Origin: Oenococcus kitaharae
GTDB lineage: Bacteria; Bacillota; Bacilli; Lactobacillales; Lactobacillaceae
DNA: 64,000 bases
NCBI RefSeq assembly: GCF_025758695.1
Contig: NZ_JANJQP010000003.1
Location: 62,001-126,000, forward strand
Direction: 5' to 3'
In this document: piece after piece, positions 1-8,217 of the stretch
How positions within the stretch are numbered: position 1 is the first letter of the stretch
How the letters are laid out: the number at the start of each line of letters is the position of its first letter
The notes under the pieces: generated by a model
The model's input: the letters and a program-made list of their open reading frames with translations, nothing else
The model's database searches: none
Told to the model about the DNA's origin: nothing
Program-made: the position numbers and the translations under genes

Positions 1-2
1 TA

Positions 3-101
3 CCGGAAGTCAAGACGGTGGCCATTAATTTGGTCTGGGAACCAGCCTGGTCAATTGATAAGATGTCGCGCGAGGCCAAGATGGATCTGGGCATTCATTA
101 A
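3..101 (+). CDS. C-terminal end of a SufT-like (DUF59/MIP18 family) iron-sulfur assembly protein, cut by window edge
   Basis: Only the last 32 residues and the stop codon are inside the window. They read as the typical end of the DUF59/MIP18 family: a VAINLVWEPAW-type strand followed by MSREAKMDLGI, which matches the family pattern of a hydrophobic strand, V-W-x-P-x-W, and a final 'S-x-E-A-K-x-x-L-G' helix. Family members help insert or mature Fe-S clusters in the cytoplasm. The stop codon overlaps that of the convergent Rgg-type gene by two bases, so the two genes end tail to tail with no terminator between them. The call rests on a short stretch. Confidence 0.7.
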   Translation, partial: PEVKTVAINLVWEPAWSIDKMSREAKMDLGIH

Positions 102-1027
102 TTACCGGATGGCAGTGGGAAACTTTCTGTATCTGCGACAGCGTCTTCTTGACGATCGACTGCTTTAAATTCTCCTGTCTGGAAATAATGATCAACATAA
201 TCGACCACCGATTGGTTGCCGCTAAAACGAGCAAAGGTCTGAGCTTGCTGCAGTAAGCTCTTAACCTGCTCAGAATCGGCTTCGGTCTGAGCCAATGCAT
301 ACGCTCTAGCATAAAGGAGCTGTTCTAGATATGAAAAGACTTTTGTCTCTTTAATAATGTCCAAGCCTGCTTGACTAGCCTTGAGGCTCTTCTTGAACTG
401 CTTGTTCGATGCGTAAAAATTAGCTAAATTAGCCAGCAAATGAACTGATCTTTGATTATCCGGGAATTTCTTATCTTCGACAATCACTTGATTAATCTGG
501 TCAAAATAGTAAGCAGCTAAATCGGACTTGTTCTTTTCAAAGTAAATAATGCCCAAGCCTTTGAGTGCAAAGAGTTGTTCATAACTGATTTGGTCATTTG
601 CCGTATGCTCCAATATCCAATTAAAGAAAAATTGTGCTTCGTCAAAATCCTTTTTCCAATTTAATGCAAGATTGCCTTTGAGATAATACAATACATTGAG
701 CAGGCCCTTGTCCCGAGCTTGATTTTCTTTAATCGAGTCCAGCAATTTGGCAGCTTTCTCAAAATGGTAGCTTGAAGTCAGCTGAAAAACCTGATCTATT
801 TTATTTTGAAGTGCTTCTTTAACTTCGTCGTTAAAATCTGAAAATACATCATTTAAAGTCAAGTTCAAACGCTTGCAGATTCTTACAAGAATATCTGGCG
901 ATGGTGCCAAACCTTGGCTCTCTAATTTGCTAATGGTGGCCTGTGTGCAAATGCCTGCAGCCAGCTTTATCTGAGATATTTTCATTTCTTTTCTACGCGC
1001 GACTATGATTTTATTTAAAAACATCAT
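98..1027 (-). CDS. Rgg/PlcR-type transcriptional regulator (XRE HTH plus TPR-like repeats)
   Basis: The 309-residue protein begins with an XRE-type helix-turn-helix (about residues 5-65; IKLAAGICTQATISKLES is the recognition region). A helical repeat domain of the TPR kind follows to about residue 285. This is the domain order of Rgg/MutR/PlcR regulators, which bind DNA and often sense a short exported peptide. AGGAGAAC lies directly before two adjacent ATG codons, so the start could be the first (used here) or the second. No hydrophobic pheromone ORF was found beside it. It is transcribed leftward and converges on the SufT-like gene. The ligand and target genes are unknown. Confidence 0.82.
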   Translation of the reverse strand: MMFLNKIIVARRKEMKISQIKLAAGICTQATISKLESQGLAPSPDILVRICKRLNLTLNDVFSDFNDEVKEALQNKIDQVFQLTSSYHFEKAAKLLDSIKENQARDKGLLNVLYYLKGNLALNWKKDFDEAQFFFNWILEHTANDQISYEQLFALKGLGIIYFEKNKSDLAAYYFDQINQVIVEDKKFPDNQRSVHLLANLANFYASNKQFKKSLKASQAGLDIIKETKVFSYLEQLLYARAYALAQTEADSEQVKSLLQQAQTFARFSGNQSVVDYVDHYFQTGEFKAVDRQEDAVADTESFPLPSGN

Positions 1028-1482
1028 GTTCTCCTAGAAACGTTTATTCGTTTATTGTGAAAATTGAATTAACAATAATCCCTATTCTTAAATCATATCA
1101 TTATTCATGAAATAAAAAAAGATAGATAGGCAATCAAACAATGTGATTAATAAAAAATCAAGGACCGGTTATAATAAACAGTCATTTTATTAAATGCCGT
1201 TTGATCAGAATCCAGTCATTTTGAATTGTCAATCCTTTGGCAATAATCGCAATATCACGCTGATTTGAGGTTTTTCACACAGAAAAATCTGCTCGTTAAA
1301 TGGATTTTGTATGGAATTTCATGATTCGAAAATTTCAGAATTGTTAACATTCCGATTTTAGTTAATAATATTTATAAAATAATTATTATAGTCTGGATCC
1401 GGTACAGCAGATACTATAGCGATTAACTCTGCAATCTAATCAAATCACAGAGAAAAATAGTTCCAATTTAATTGACATAACT
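1028..1482. other. AT-rich intergenic region, no gene supported
   Basis: 455 bases separate the Rgg-type gene from the end of the histidine phosphatase gene, both read leftward, so this should hold the Rgg promoter. The stretch is very AT-rich. A 24-codon open stretch on the minus strand near 1195-1265 looks weakly protein-like but has no start or ribosome site. No short hydrophobic peptide gene of the SHP type was found on either strand. Confidence 0.5.
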
Positions 1483-2067
1483 TCATTTCGAAAATGTTTT
1501 TAATATTTTTCCAGAACCTGTGTCGATTTTCTCCAAAGTGACGAATCTATCGTTGCTGCTTAAAGTAAGAAGATAGACTTCTGGCATGTTCATAGATTGC
1601 CAATCTTTAAAAGAAAACTGCCCAGCGGTTAAATGGTTGAACAACATGCTGAGAGCCGTGCCATGACTGCAGATGATCATATTATTGTCAGCTGAGCGAA
1701 TCGCTTCTGTAAAAAAAGCGACCATTCTTTTTTGGACTTGGGCCATATTCTCTTCATTAGGAAATTGACATTGAAAATCTGCCCATAAAGATTGCAAATG
1801 TTGCTGCCAGTTCGTTTGCCAACTGCTTTGGCGTTCCCTGAGCATCTCGGATTGTGTAATTGGCAGCTGCAAGCTTTTTGCCGTGGGTTGAATCGTCTCC
1901 AAGGCACGAAGATATGGCGATGAATAGATAGACTGGATCTGCTTGTCTTGAAAATAACTGCTTAAGGCATCTGCTAATTTTTTGCCTTGCTGAGTGAGTG
2001 GCGCTTTCCGATCATTTTTAATTCGGTTATCTCGAATACTGTGGCGAACAAAATAAATTCTTTTCAT
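1483..2067 (-). CDS. Histidine phosphatase family protein (phosphoglycerate mutase-like)
   Basis: This 194-residue cytoplasmic protein belongs to the histidine phosphatase superfamily. The N-terminal phosphate-binding motif is FVRHSIRDN (residues 6-14), where the catalytic His is followed by Ser rather than the usual Gly. The second catalytic His lies in CSHGTA near residue 135, and SSPYLRALET is the conserved middle motif. Family members dephosphorylate sugar phosphates or other small phosphoesters; the substrate cannot be read from sequence. AGGAGACAT lies just upstream of the ATG. Cobalamin phosphatase, phosphoglycerate mutase and broad-specificity phosphatase roles are all possible, with the last most likely because no cobalamin genes are near. 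Confidence 0.82.
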   Translation of the reverse strand: MKRIYFVRHSIRDNRIKNDRKAPLTQQGKKLADALSSYFQDKQIQSIYSSPYLRALETIQPTAKSLQLPITQSEMLRERQSSWQTNWQQHLQSLWADFQCQFPNEENMAQVQKRMVAFFTEAIRSADNNMIICSHGTALSMLFNHLTAGQFSFKDWQSMNMPEVYLLTLSSNDRFVTLEKIDTGSGKILKTFSK

Positions 2068-2092
2068 ATGTCTCCTGATTTTCCTTATTTGA

Positions 2093-2623
2093 TTAGTGTT
2101 GTTTGCCTGAGATCAAATTCATTTTTGCAAATTCATCGGAATCGTTGTTGGTGGCTACTCGTTCAATTGAGATTGCATTTATCAATGTCGAGAAGCACAA
2201 ATCCTGGATTTTGATGCCAGCTATTATCTTATCTGTATTGCCCTGATTAACTTTGGCAATTGTGATATGCGGCTGAGAAGGAATATCCCTACGCAAGAAA
2301 GGTGCAAAAACCGGATCGCTATACAGCTGATCGTGTAGTTTCGTAAATGTATCCCTGCCTTGATCTGCTTCTAGCCAGATATAGCCATTATCATCGTGAC
2401 CTAATCTGGTAAAGGCCGCCGGAAAAGCTGAGGTTCCAGATATTATCTGCGTGACTTTCGCGATAAGTATCGTATCAGGCATTTCCGATTGGAATGGGAA
2501 AACTAATGAGATATGAGGGCGGATATGAGACACTAAGGGATCAAAATGTTCTCTGACATGTTGTATTGCAATAGCGGTGGAAATTTTAGGGAAAATCAGT
2601 ATGGAACGCCATGGCATGGACAT
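2093..2623 (-). CDS. 2H phosphoesterase / 2'-5' RNA ligase-like protein
   Basis: The protein carries the two H-x-[ST]-x motifs of the 2H phosphoesterase superfamily, HISLVFP and HITIAKV, about 85 residues apart. These enzymes act on 2',3'-cyclic or 2'-5' linked nucleotide phosphodiesters. The open frame extends upstream to 2674, but the homologous part begins at MSMPWRS. GAGAAG precedes this pair of ATG codons, so 2623 (176 residues) or the ATG two codons later is the likelier start. It lies 25 bases upstream of, and is read in the same direction as, the histidine phosphatase gene, which suggests co-transcription. The true substrate is unknown. Confidence 0.78.
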   Translation of the reverse strand: MSMPWRSILIFPKISTAIAIQHVREHFDPLVSHIRPHISLVFPFQSEMPDTILIAKVTQIISGTSAFPAAFTRLGHDDNGYIWLEADQGRDTFTKLHDQLYSDPVFAPFLRRDIPSQPHITIAKVNQGNTDKIIAGIKIQDLCFSTLINAISIERVATNNDSDEFAKMNLISGKQH

Positions 2624-2726
2624 CTTCTCGATTTTTCTTCTTTTGTTATGTATGACATTGGTTAATAATCTCATAATCAGTGATTCGTTATGAAAAAAAA
2701 TTGCAATTTCGTCAATCTTTCCTTTT

Positions 2727-2740
2727 CTAAAGCGCTATCA
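2727..2740. promoter_or_regulatory. cre-like site before the proline iminopeptidase gene
   Basis: CTAAAGCGCTATCA matches the catabolite-response consensus TGWAANCGNTNWCA at 12 of 14 positions, missing the first two. It lies 26 bases before the start codon. Binding by CcpA or another LacI-family protein is inference. Confidence 0.4.
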
Positions 2741-2766
2741 CAAGTGTTTTTTATTATGCTTAGGTT

Positions 2767-3666
2767 ATGAAAAACGGTACGCATATTTTAACTCTACCAA
2801 ACGGCTACCATCTATGGTCTCACACGGAAAATGCCGGTCAGTCCGACAAAATGATCGCTGTTCATGGCGGCCCGGGTGACACGCACGAGTCTTTTGAAAG
2901 CTTTCCTGCGGAAATTCCTGGTGCCGAGATCACTTGTTATGATCAGCTGGGATCTTGGTATTCGGATCAACCGGATTTTTCTGATCCGCAAGTCGCTGAA
3001 AAAACTTTGAAAATTGATTATTTTGTTGATGAGTTAGAACAGGTTCGCCGACAGTTGGGCTACGAACAATTTACACTACTGGGTTATTCTTGGGGTGGCA
3101 TGATTGCTTTGGAATATGCTTTGAAGTACCCTGAACATTTGACTAAATTAATTATTGTCGGCATGGCTGACCGTGACGCAGATTTCACAGATCGCATGAA
3201 AGAAGAAGTCGGTAAGGTTTTGACAAAAGATGAAGCCGAGTATGTCTTTTTGGAAGCAAAAAAAGGCGAATTTGATGATGCGCTTTTCAATCAATTTATG
3301 GGGAAATTCTACCGTGATTATTACACGCGTTTTTCCCAAAGCCAGACCAAGCACGCTGTTGACACGACTAATTATCAGTTGGCTGATTTGATGATGGGGA
3401 GAAATCCTTTTCAAACAAGTGGTGTGATGGCCGGTTGGACTGTCGAAAAACGTGTTTCTGAAATTCACACACCGACTTTAATTCTGATTGGTGATCAGGA
3501 TATGATTCCGGTCAAACGCGCGCAAGCGATGGTCAAACAGCTGCCGCATGGCAAACTAGCTATTATTCCGGATGCTACCCATGTCTCAATTCGCGACAAT
3601 CCAGAATTCTTTTTCGAACAGGTGAACAACTTTTTGACTGAGAGTGATAACCATAGACAAAATTAG
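2767..3666 (+). CDS. pip: Proline iminopeptidase (alpha/beta hydrolase)
   Basis: This 299-residue protein has the features of peptidase family S33: the oxyanion-hole motif HGGPG (near residue 33), the nucleophile elbow GYSWGG (around residue 109), and a late Asp and His (GDQDM and DATHVS). Proline iminopeptidases release N-terminal proline from peptides in the cytoplasm, a useful step for lactic acid bacteria living on peptides. The downstream sucrose hydrolase gene starts 52 bases later on the same strand with no clear terminator between, so the two may share a transcript. Other S33 amide hydrolases cannot be fully excluded. Confidence 0.85.
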   Translation: MKNGTHILTLPNGYHLWSHTENAGQSDKMIAVHGGPGDTHESFESFPAEIPGAEITCYDQLGSWYSDQPDFSDPQVAEKTLKIDYFVDELEQVRRQLGYEQFTLLGYSWGGMIALEYALKYPEHLTKLIIVGMADRDADFTDRMKEEVGKVLTKDEAEYVFLEAKKGEFDDALFNQFMGKFYRDYYTRFSQSQTKHAVDTTNYQLADLMMGRNPFQTSGVMAGWTVEKRVSEIHTPTLILIGDQDMIPVKRAQAMVKQLPHGKLAIIPDATHVSIRDNPEFFFEQVNNFLTESDNHRQN

Positions 3667-3718
3667 TCTGGTAGAGGTATTTGGTTCAAGGATTGGGCGT
3701 TGCAGGAAATGGTGACAA

Positions 3719-5104
3719 ATGACAGAAACAAAATTATTGCAGGCAAACAATTTTATTAGCAAACAGCTTTTGGATCGCGCTGACTGGCGTAAACCCGTCT
3801 ACCATTTTTCAGCTCCTATTGGCTGGATAAACGACCCTAATGGCCTCATTTTTTTTCAAAACAAATGCCATTTATTTTATCAGTACAATCCTTATTCGAC
3901 TCAATGGGACGACATGTACTGGGGACATGCTGTCAGCGATGATTTGCTACATTGGGAAAATCTGCCGGTAGCTTTAGCCCCGGATCATGATTATGACAAA
4001 TCCGGCGTGTTTTCGGGTTCAGCCATTGAAAAAGATGGTCGTTTATATCTGATGTATACAGGCCACGTCGTAGACCAAGGAACCGTGACCGAGACTCAAA
4101 ATATTGCTTATTCTGATGATGGTATCCATTTTCAAAAATATGCGGGTAATCCTGTTATCGATGCTCGACAACTGCCGACTGGATCGCTTACTTCTGATTT
4201 TCGTGATCCAAAATTATTTGCTTATAACGATCGCTATTATGCCGTTGTGGCTTCGGCTAAAGATGGACACGGGCAGATTTTACTTTTTCAATCCGAAGAT
4301 TTACTCCAATGGCGCTTTACCAGTACTTTGTTAGATTCCCGCCCTGAGCTCGGTATCATGGCCGAATGCCCGGACTTATTTCAGACCTCGGATGGGCATT
4401 GGGGGCTCGTATTTAGTGCCATTATCGGCGATGGGCAGCCAAATGTCGTTCATCTTGCCAGCGGTGATATTAATTGGGAAACAGCCACGTTTGATCTAGC
4501 CAAGATATCCGTATTGGATCAAGGACCGGATTTCTATGCCCCTCAGTCATTTGCTTATCATGGCAAAAGGATTCTGATTCCGTGGTTGAGAAATGATCGC
4601 TTGCTGGATTTTTTGGGGAAACAAGGCCACACATGGAATGGCCAGATGGGCATCCCGCGGCAGTTATCAATCGTTAATGACGTCTTGTATCAAGAACCTT
4701 TCCTGGATCTACCAGCTTCTTATGATAATCAATCCTTTGTGATTGATACTAAAAAGCCTGTTGCCTTTGCTGGGGAAATCATTATCAGCTCGAATTCTGG
4801 TTTGCTAACGGGTGATGAATTGATATTTGATAATGACTCTGGTGATTCGATTCAGCTCAAGCGACAATCATTAACGCGGTATGAGCTTAATCTGCATCTG
4901 GCTACCTTCACCCATCAGCAAGAGCTGACGATTGCAGATCCTGTACGTATTCAAAAACTTGATATATTGATTGACAACTCGTCGTTAGAAATTTTTATTA
5001 ATCAGCAAGTCGCGGCCAGTTTTGTCATTTATCCCAAAGGCGCTTTTCAGAGGATGTCTTATCAAGGCAGCAGCTGTTTTATCGGTCGGAAATTCAAACT
5101 ATAA
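3719..5104 (+). CDS. scrB: Sucrose-6-phosphate hydrolase / beta-fructofuranosidase, GH32
   Basis: At 461 residues this is a full-length GH32 enzyme. It has the nucleophile motif WINDPNG (about residues 36-42), the transition-state-stabilising FRDP motif (near 161), and the acid/base motif ECPDLF (near 216), then a C-terminal beta-sandwich. There is no signal peptide, so it acts in the cytoplasm, consistent with cleavage of imported sucrose 6-phosphate, sucrose or small fructans. No sucrose PTS or permease gene lies beside it, so the imported form is not defined by context. A long hairpin after the gene serves as terminator. Confidence 0.9.
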   Translation: MTETKLLQANNFISKQLLDRADWRKPVYHFSAPIGWINDPNGLIFFQNKCHLFYQYNPYSTQWDDMYWGHAVSDDLLHWENLPVALAPDHDYDKSGVFSGSAIEKDGRLYLMYTGHVVDQGTVTETQNIAYSDDGIHFQKYAGNPVIDARQLPTGSLTSDFRDPKLFAYNDRYYAVVASAKDGHGQILLFQSEDLLQWRFTSTLLDSRPELGIMAECPDLFQTSDGHWGLVFSAIIGDGQPNVVHLASGDINWETATFDLAKISVLDQGPDFYAPQSFAYHGKRILIPWLRNDRLLDFLGKQGHTWNGQMGIPRQLSIVNDVLYQEPFLDLPASYDNQSFVIDTKKPVAFAGEIIISSNSGLLTGDELIFDNDSGDSIQLKRQSLTRYELNLHLATFTHQQELTIADPVRIQKLDILIDNSSLEIFINQQVAASFVIYPKGAFQRMSYQGSSCFIGRKFKL

Positions 5105-5232
5105 TTTTTATTTTTTAATCATCTTGGCTAACACCCGATTCAAACCATGCCTCTTTACGATAAACACGATGAAAAATAAGTCAGTCGCCGATACTGCTGA
5201 TAGACGATTGAAATGATCCTATATTTGGTAAT

Positions 5233-5272
5233 CAAAATTTAGATACAGTATACAAGCTGCATCTAAATTTTG
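5233..5272. terminator. Bidirectional hairpin between scrB and the TetR-type gene
   Basis: A 12-bp arm CAAAATTTAGAT pairs perfectly with ATCTAAATTTTG across a 16-base loop and is flanked by T-rich sequence on the plus side. The stop codon of the convergent TetR-type gene lies within the right arm. Confidence 0.65.
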
Positions 5273-5790
5273 TTTTGATATTCTGTCGCAAGAATGTCAG
5301 ACATTTCTTCAGGGCTCAAGTCGCAATTATGGTCTAGCCATTTTTTGATGATGGCCGTGATGCCTGCTCTAAAAAACTCTTTATGGTAGTCCAAATCCTG
5401 ATTATTAAACAATTTTTGAGCCAAGTGAGTATCGTAGTCGCTAATATTCACGATCGTATCTAATTTTAATTTGAAGTAAGTTGTGTAAAAAAGCTGGTTC
5501 TGTTGGATATGGCGAAATAATTTGGTAAAGTCGTTAGAATTATGCTGGTCCTGGCTCTCTTCCTGATATAGTCCCTTAAAGTCAGCCAGCATATGGCTCT
5601 GTAGTTTGTCGACCAAATCGTAGATATCAAGGAAATTGGCGTAAAAAGTGGACCGATTCAGGTGGGATTCATGGCAGATATCGATAATAGAAATTTGATT
5701 CAAATCGTGTTCTTGCAGCAGAGCAACGAGCGCTTTTTCAATTTTTAAGACGGATGCCCGTCTTTTTTTATTATTTTGAACGTTGACCAT
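5263..5790 (-). CDS. TetR/AcrR-family transcriptional regulator
   Basis: The N-terminal helix-turn-helix reads LNQISIIDICHESHLNRSTF-type, with the typical 'T/S-I-x-x-I-C-x-x-x-x-x-N-R-S-T-F-Y-x-N-F' pattern. The C-terminal half is of the TetR_C_8 kind common in Lactobacillales. The open frame continues upstream to 5874, but CAGGA lies 8 bases before the ATG at 5790 (MVNVQNN, 175 residues), which I take as the start. The gene faces the small-protein pair at 5905 across about 115 bases, so it probably controls them. The inducer is unknown. Confidence 0.8.
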   Translation of the reverse strand: MVNVQNNKKRRASVLKIEKALVALLQEHDLNQISIIDICHESHLNRSTFYANFLDIYDLVDKLQSHMLADFKGLYQEESQDQHNSNDFTKLFRHIQQNQLFYTTYFKLKLDTIVNISDYDTHLAQKLFNNQDLDYHKEFFRAGITAIIKKWLDHNCDLSPEEMSDILATEYQNKI

Positions 5791-5904
5791 ACTATCGTCC
5801 TGACTATTTTGATTAAACCAACAAATGTCGTGATATTGATGATTTTTTTTCATTTTAGCATAGGTCACACTCAATGTATCAAAGAAGAAAAGGACACTAA
5901 AATT

Positions 5905-6129
5905 ATGGCAAAATCAAAACTCATTAAAGCAAATCAAAAAATTGCAAAATCCGTTGTCGAAGCTCATGAAAAAATAACGGATAAAGTCGTTGGCGCTTAC
6001 ACCAAGATCGAAGATAAATTTGTTGATCAGTATTTAACTCACGATGGCGAAAGCATCGAAGATGCTAAAGCAAGGTTAAAAGCAGAAAACGCAGAGAGGC
6101 AGGCCAAGTTGAAAGATGAAAAAAAGTAG
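5905..6129 (+). CDS. Small charged protein of unknown function
   Basis: This 74-residue, highly charged, helix-rich protein contains the repeated motif ANQKIAKSVVEAHEKI / VVGAYTKIEDKFVDQYL and ends in a long lysine/glutamate tail. I recall similar small proteins next to TetR regulators in lactobacilli, but no function is established. The longer open frame begins at 5776, but GAAAAGGACAC precedes the ATG at 5905, where the charged protein begins. It overlaps the next gene by 14 bases and lies opposite the TetR-type gene, so it is probably a target of that regulator. Confidence 0.7.
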   Translation: MAKSKLIKANQKIAKSVVEAHEKITDKVVGAYTKIEDKFVDQYLTHDGESIEDAKARLKAENAERQAKLKDEKK

Positions 6130-6487
6130 TTATATCACACTTGTTTTGAGTACTTTCGGCTTTCTTTTCCTAGGATTGGGCATGTCGATGTCTTTGCTCC
6201 CCGCTTGGCATTTATTTCAAACCGGCATTGTTCTGGGCATCATCGGACTGATTATTTTATTCATTACCTGGTTGATCTATCGCAAGATGACCAATAAGCC
6301 GAGACTCAATCTTGATAAACGAACAATCGGTATTAGCTGCTTGACCTTTCTTGGTGTGATGGTTTTGGGTATTGGTATGAATTTGACGATGGTTTACCAT
6401 CAACAGGTTCTCGGCATTGTTGTCGGGACAGTTGGCATCTTTCTACTGCTCGCCCTCATTCCAGTGACAGTGGGACTGAAAAAATAA
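6116..6487 (+). CDS. Small integral membrane protein, four predicted segments, unknown function
   Basis: The 123-residue protein has four hydrophobic segments of 18-22 residues (near 7-30, 37-58, 73-92 and 98-119), arranged as two hairpins joined by a short basic loop. No enzymatic motif is visible. Its start overlaps the end of the preceding charged small protein, so translation is likely coupled. The pair probably forms a stress-response unit under the neighbouring TetR-type regulator; this is inference from position only. Confidence 0.7.
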   Translation: MKKSSYITLVLSTFGFLFLGLGMSMSLLPAWHLFQTGIVLGIIGLIILFITWLIYRKMTNKPRLNLDKRTIGISCLTFLGVMVLGIGMNLTMVYHQQVLGIVVGTVGIFLLLALIPVTVGLKK

Positions 6488-6532
6488 AGCAGGCAATGCC
6501 GCGATTTCGACTTACTGTAAAACAGGATTACG

Positions 6533-6567
6533 AAAAATCCACTGTTTCATAAGGGTGGATTTAAAAA
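6533..6567 (-). terminator. Rho-independent terminator of the acetyltransferase gene
   Basis: AAATCCAC and GTGGATTT form an 8-bp stem. Read on the minus strand the hairpin is followed by a run of five T, directly downstream of the acetyltransferase stop codon. Confidence 0.7.
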
Positions 6568-6583
6568 AGCAGGTTAATATTGA

Positions 6584-7201
6584 TTAATCATTATCATGCA
6601 AATATATATCTTTTTGCTGCTGCCAGTAAGCATGATCCTCTGGAGTGATTTCTCTTAAGACGTGGCATGGATTTCCGACCGCTACGACATTATCCGGCAC
6701 ATTTTTGGTTACCACAGAACCAGATCCAATGACGACATTGCTGCCAATGGTGACACCTGGATTGATAACTGTGTTTCCGCCAATCCAGACACTGTTGCCT
6801 ATCGTGATCGGCTTACCATATTCGAGTTCTTCGTTTCGAATTGCGGCATCAATAGGATGCCCAGCCGTATACAAACTGACTCTCGGCCCTAAAAAGACAT
6901 CGTTGCCAATTGTGATAGGGGCAACGTCAATAAAAATGCAATCATAGTTGGCATAAAAATGATTGCCAATCGTTGTATAACGGCCATAATCAATTCTAAA
7001 GGGCGGCTCAATATAGCTATTGGTTCCGATGCGACCCAATAATTCCCTTAGCAGGTCGTTTTTTTGGTTCACATCTAAATCAATCGTTTGATTAAAACGA
7101 TGAGTCATTTTTTTGGCCCGCATACGCAGTGCCACAGCTTCAGGACTGCCAGCAAAATATAATTTGCTTGTCAACATTTTTTTAATTTCATTTTTAACCA
7201 T
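6584..7201 (-). CDS. maa: Sugar O-acetyltransferase (maltose/galactoside type, hexapeptide repeat)
   Basis: The 205-residue protein has the N-terminal cap helix of the maltose/galactoside acetyltransferase family and then a left-handed beta-helix of hexapeptide repeats (ITIGNDVFLGPRVSLYTAGH, then ITIGNSVWIGGNTVINPGVT). The catalytic His is in the TAGHPID motif near residue 116. It transfers acetyl from acetyl-CoA to a sugar hydroxyl in the cytoplasm, usually thought to detoxify non-metabolisable sugars. A fragment of a second copy of this gene lies at 54559-54675. The gene is transcribed alone and has its own terminator. Choice of acceptor sugar is not resolved. Confidence 0.88.
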   Translation of the reverse strand: MVKNEIKKMLTSKLYFAGSPEAVALRMRAKKMTHRFNQTIDLDVNQKNDLLRELLGRIGTNSYIEPPFRIDYGRYTTIGNHFYANYDCIFIDVAPITIGNDVFLGPRVSLYTAGHPIDAAIRNEELEYGKPITIGNSVWIGGNTVINPGVTIGSNVVIGSGSVVTKNVPDNVVAVGNPCHVLREITPEDHAYWQQQKDIYLHDND

Positions 7202-7408
7202 AGAAAGATTCCCTGCTCTTTGAGTTTAAAATGTATGCGCTTTCGTCAAGTATTTTAGCATAGCTAAGTTGATTGATGACATGAAAATGTTCGATCAATG
7301 AGTGATCAACTTGTTAGTGTGTTTTATTGGTTAAACAAATCTTTGCATTCATTTGATATTACGGCCGATAGGATATAAGCTGGAAATAGAAGAAAGAAGG
7401 ACAAGCTT

Positions 7409-7585
7409 ATTACATTTGGCATATACGATATCAAACACAACTGGTTTATCAACGAAAAGAAACAGAATCCGGAGGCGTCAATCAAATTGTTCGATAGTAT
7501 CGAACAAGCTTCGGACTTTGCGAATAAATACTATCTGAACAGTCGGCAGACTGCCATGTACAGTATTTATGAGATTAAAGATTGA
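7409..7585 (+). CDS. Small 58-codon ORF with AUU start candidate (or start-less remnant)
   Basis: A reading frame without ATG, GTG or TTG start runs to the TGA at 7583 and encodes a protein-like sequence with balanced composition (…FGIYDIKHNWFINEKKQ…, …ASDFANKYYLNSRQTAMYS…). AAGAAGG lies exactly 8 bases before an in-frame ATT codon at 7409, an ideal spacing, and a strong terminator follows 14 bases after the stop. Either the gene uses the rare AUU start known from infC, or a canonical start has been lost by mutation. The product is not recognised. The fixed ribosome site and terminator argue for a real transcription unit. Confidence 0.45.
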   Translation: MTFGIYDIKHNWFINEKKQNPEASIKLFDSIEQASDFANKYYLNSRQTAMYSIYEIKD

Positions 7586-7599
7586 TTGGATATCCAAGA

Positions 7600-7628
7600 A
7601 ACGCCCCAATAATGTCGGCGTTTTTTTT
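7600..7628 (+). terminator. Rho-independent terminator after the small ORF
   Basis: AACGCC pairs with GGCGTT and is followed by eight T in the plus direction (7621-7628). It isolates the small ORF from the SpoIIM-type cassette that starts 44 bases further on. Confidence 0.7.
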
Positions 7629-7671
7629 GTTGCTTTTTTAGAAAACCATCGCGTTCTTCGTAATATTCAAT

Positions 7672-8214
7672 ATGGCTGTTTTCCGGAATAGGTTTTCGCA
7701 AGTTTTTTTAATTAAAAAGAAACCTTTACTGACTGTGTGTACAGTTTTTGCTGCTAGCTTTTTGGTAACTGCGATCCTATTAACACTATTTTTAAACTAC
7801 CAGCATGCTGCCACGAATTTACCAATTGATTTAAAAAGCCAGATTAAAGATTTTACTTTTGTTCAAATCCTATTTAAGAATTTAATCGTGGCCTTAATCT
7901 TGGTATCGGGATTCTTCCTGATTAAAATTCCAACGATTCTGGCTCTGATAGTGAACGCTGCGGTGTTGGCTTTCATTTTGGCAGCCAATATTTATACGAC
8001 TGGTGCCTGGCTTTACTTTATTCTGTTAGTGAGCATCCATGGGGTGGCTGAACTGGCGGCTTTGTTTATTGCGGCTAATGTGGGTTTTCAGCAAATTAAT
8101 CTTGCAAAAAAGCAGCAGAGAAAACAACTAGTGAATACAATGCTGCTGATAGTTGTTTTGCTGGCTTTAGCAGCTATTCTAGAAACTTGCGTGACCCCGC
8201 TATTTTGGAGATAA
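7672..8214 (+). CDS. SpoIIM/DUF95-family membrane protein
   Basis: The 180-residue protein has an N-terminal anchor and about five hydrophobic segments. It shows the DUF95/SpoIIM hallmark near residue 123, SIHGVAELAALFIA, matching the family's P-H-G-x-x-E-L-x-A-x-x-I-A, and an ETCVTP motif near the C-terminus, where the family has E-x-x-x-T/S-P. In lactic acid bacteria such proteins occur in circular bacteriocin clusters (AS-48C, CclC and similar) and in uncharacterised ABC cassettes. The gene ends 3 bases before the large membrane protein and is clearly co-transcribed with it and the ATPase. A role in export or self-protection is inference. Confidence 0.75.
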   Translation: MAVFRNRFSQVFLIKKKPLLTVCTVFAASFLVTAILLTLFLNYQHAATNLPIDLKSQIKDFTFVQILFKNLIVALILVSGFFLIKIPTILALIVNAAVLAFILAANIYTTGAWLYFILLVSIHGVAELAALFIAANVGFQQINLAKKQQRKQLVNTMLLIVVLLALAAILETCVTPLFWR

Positions 8215-8217
8215 CTG

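Noticed and set aside
1190-1265. Minus-strand fragment with weakly protein-like sequence in the region upstream of the Rgg-type gene
   Set aside because: Only about 24 codons, no start or ribosome site, and no recognised family.
7353-7538. 61-codon ORF with an ATG start
   Set aside because: Composition is not protein-like, and it overlaps in another frame the more convincing ORF 7409-7585 with its ribosome site.
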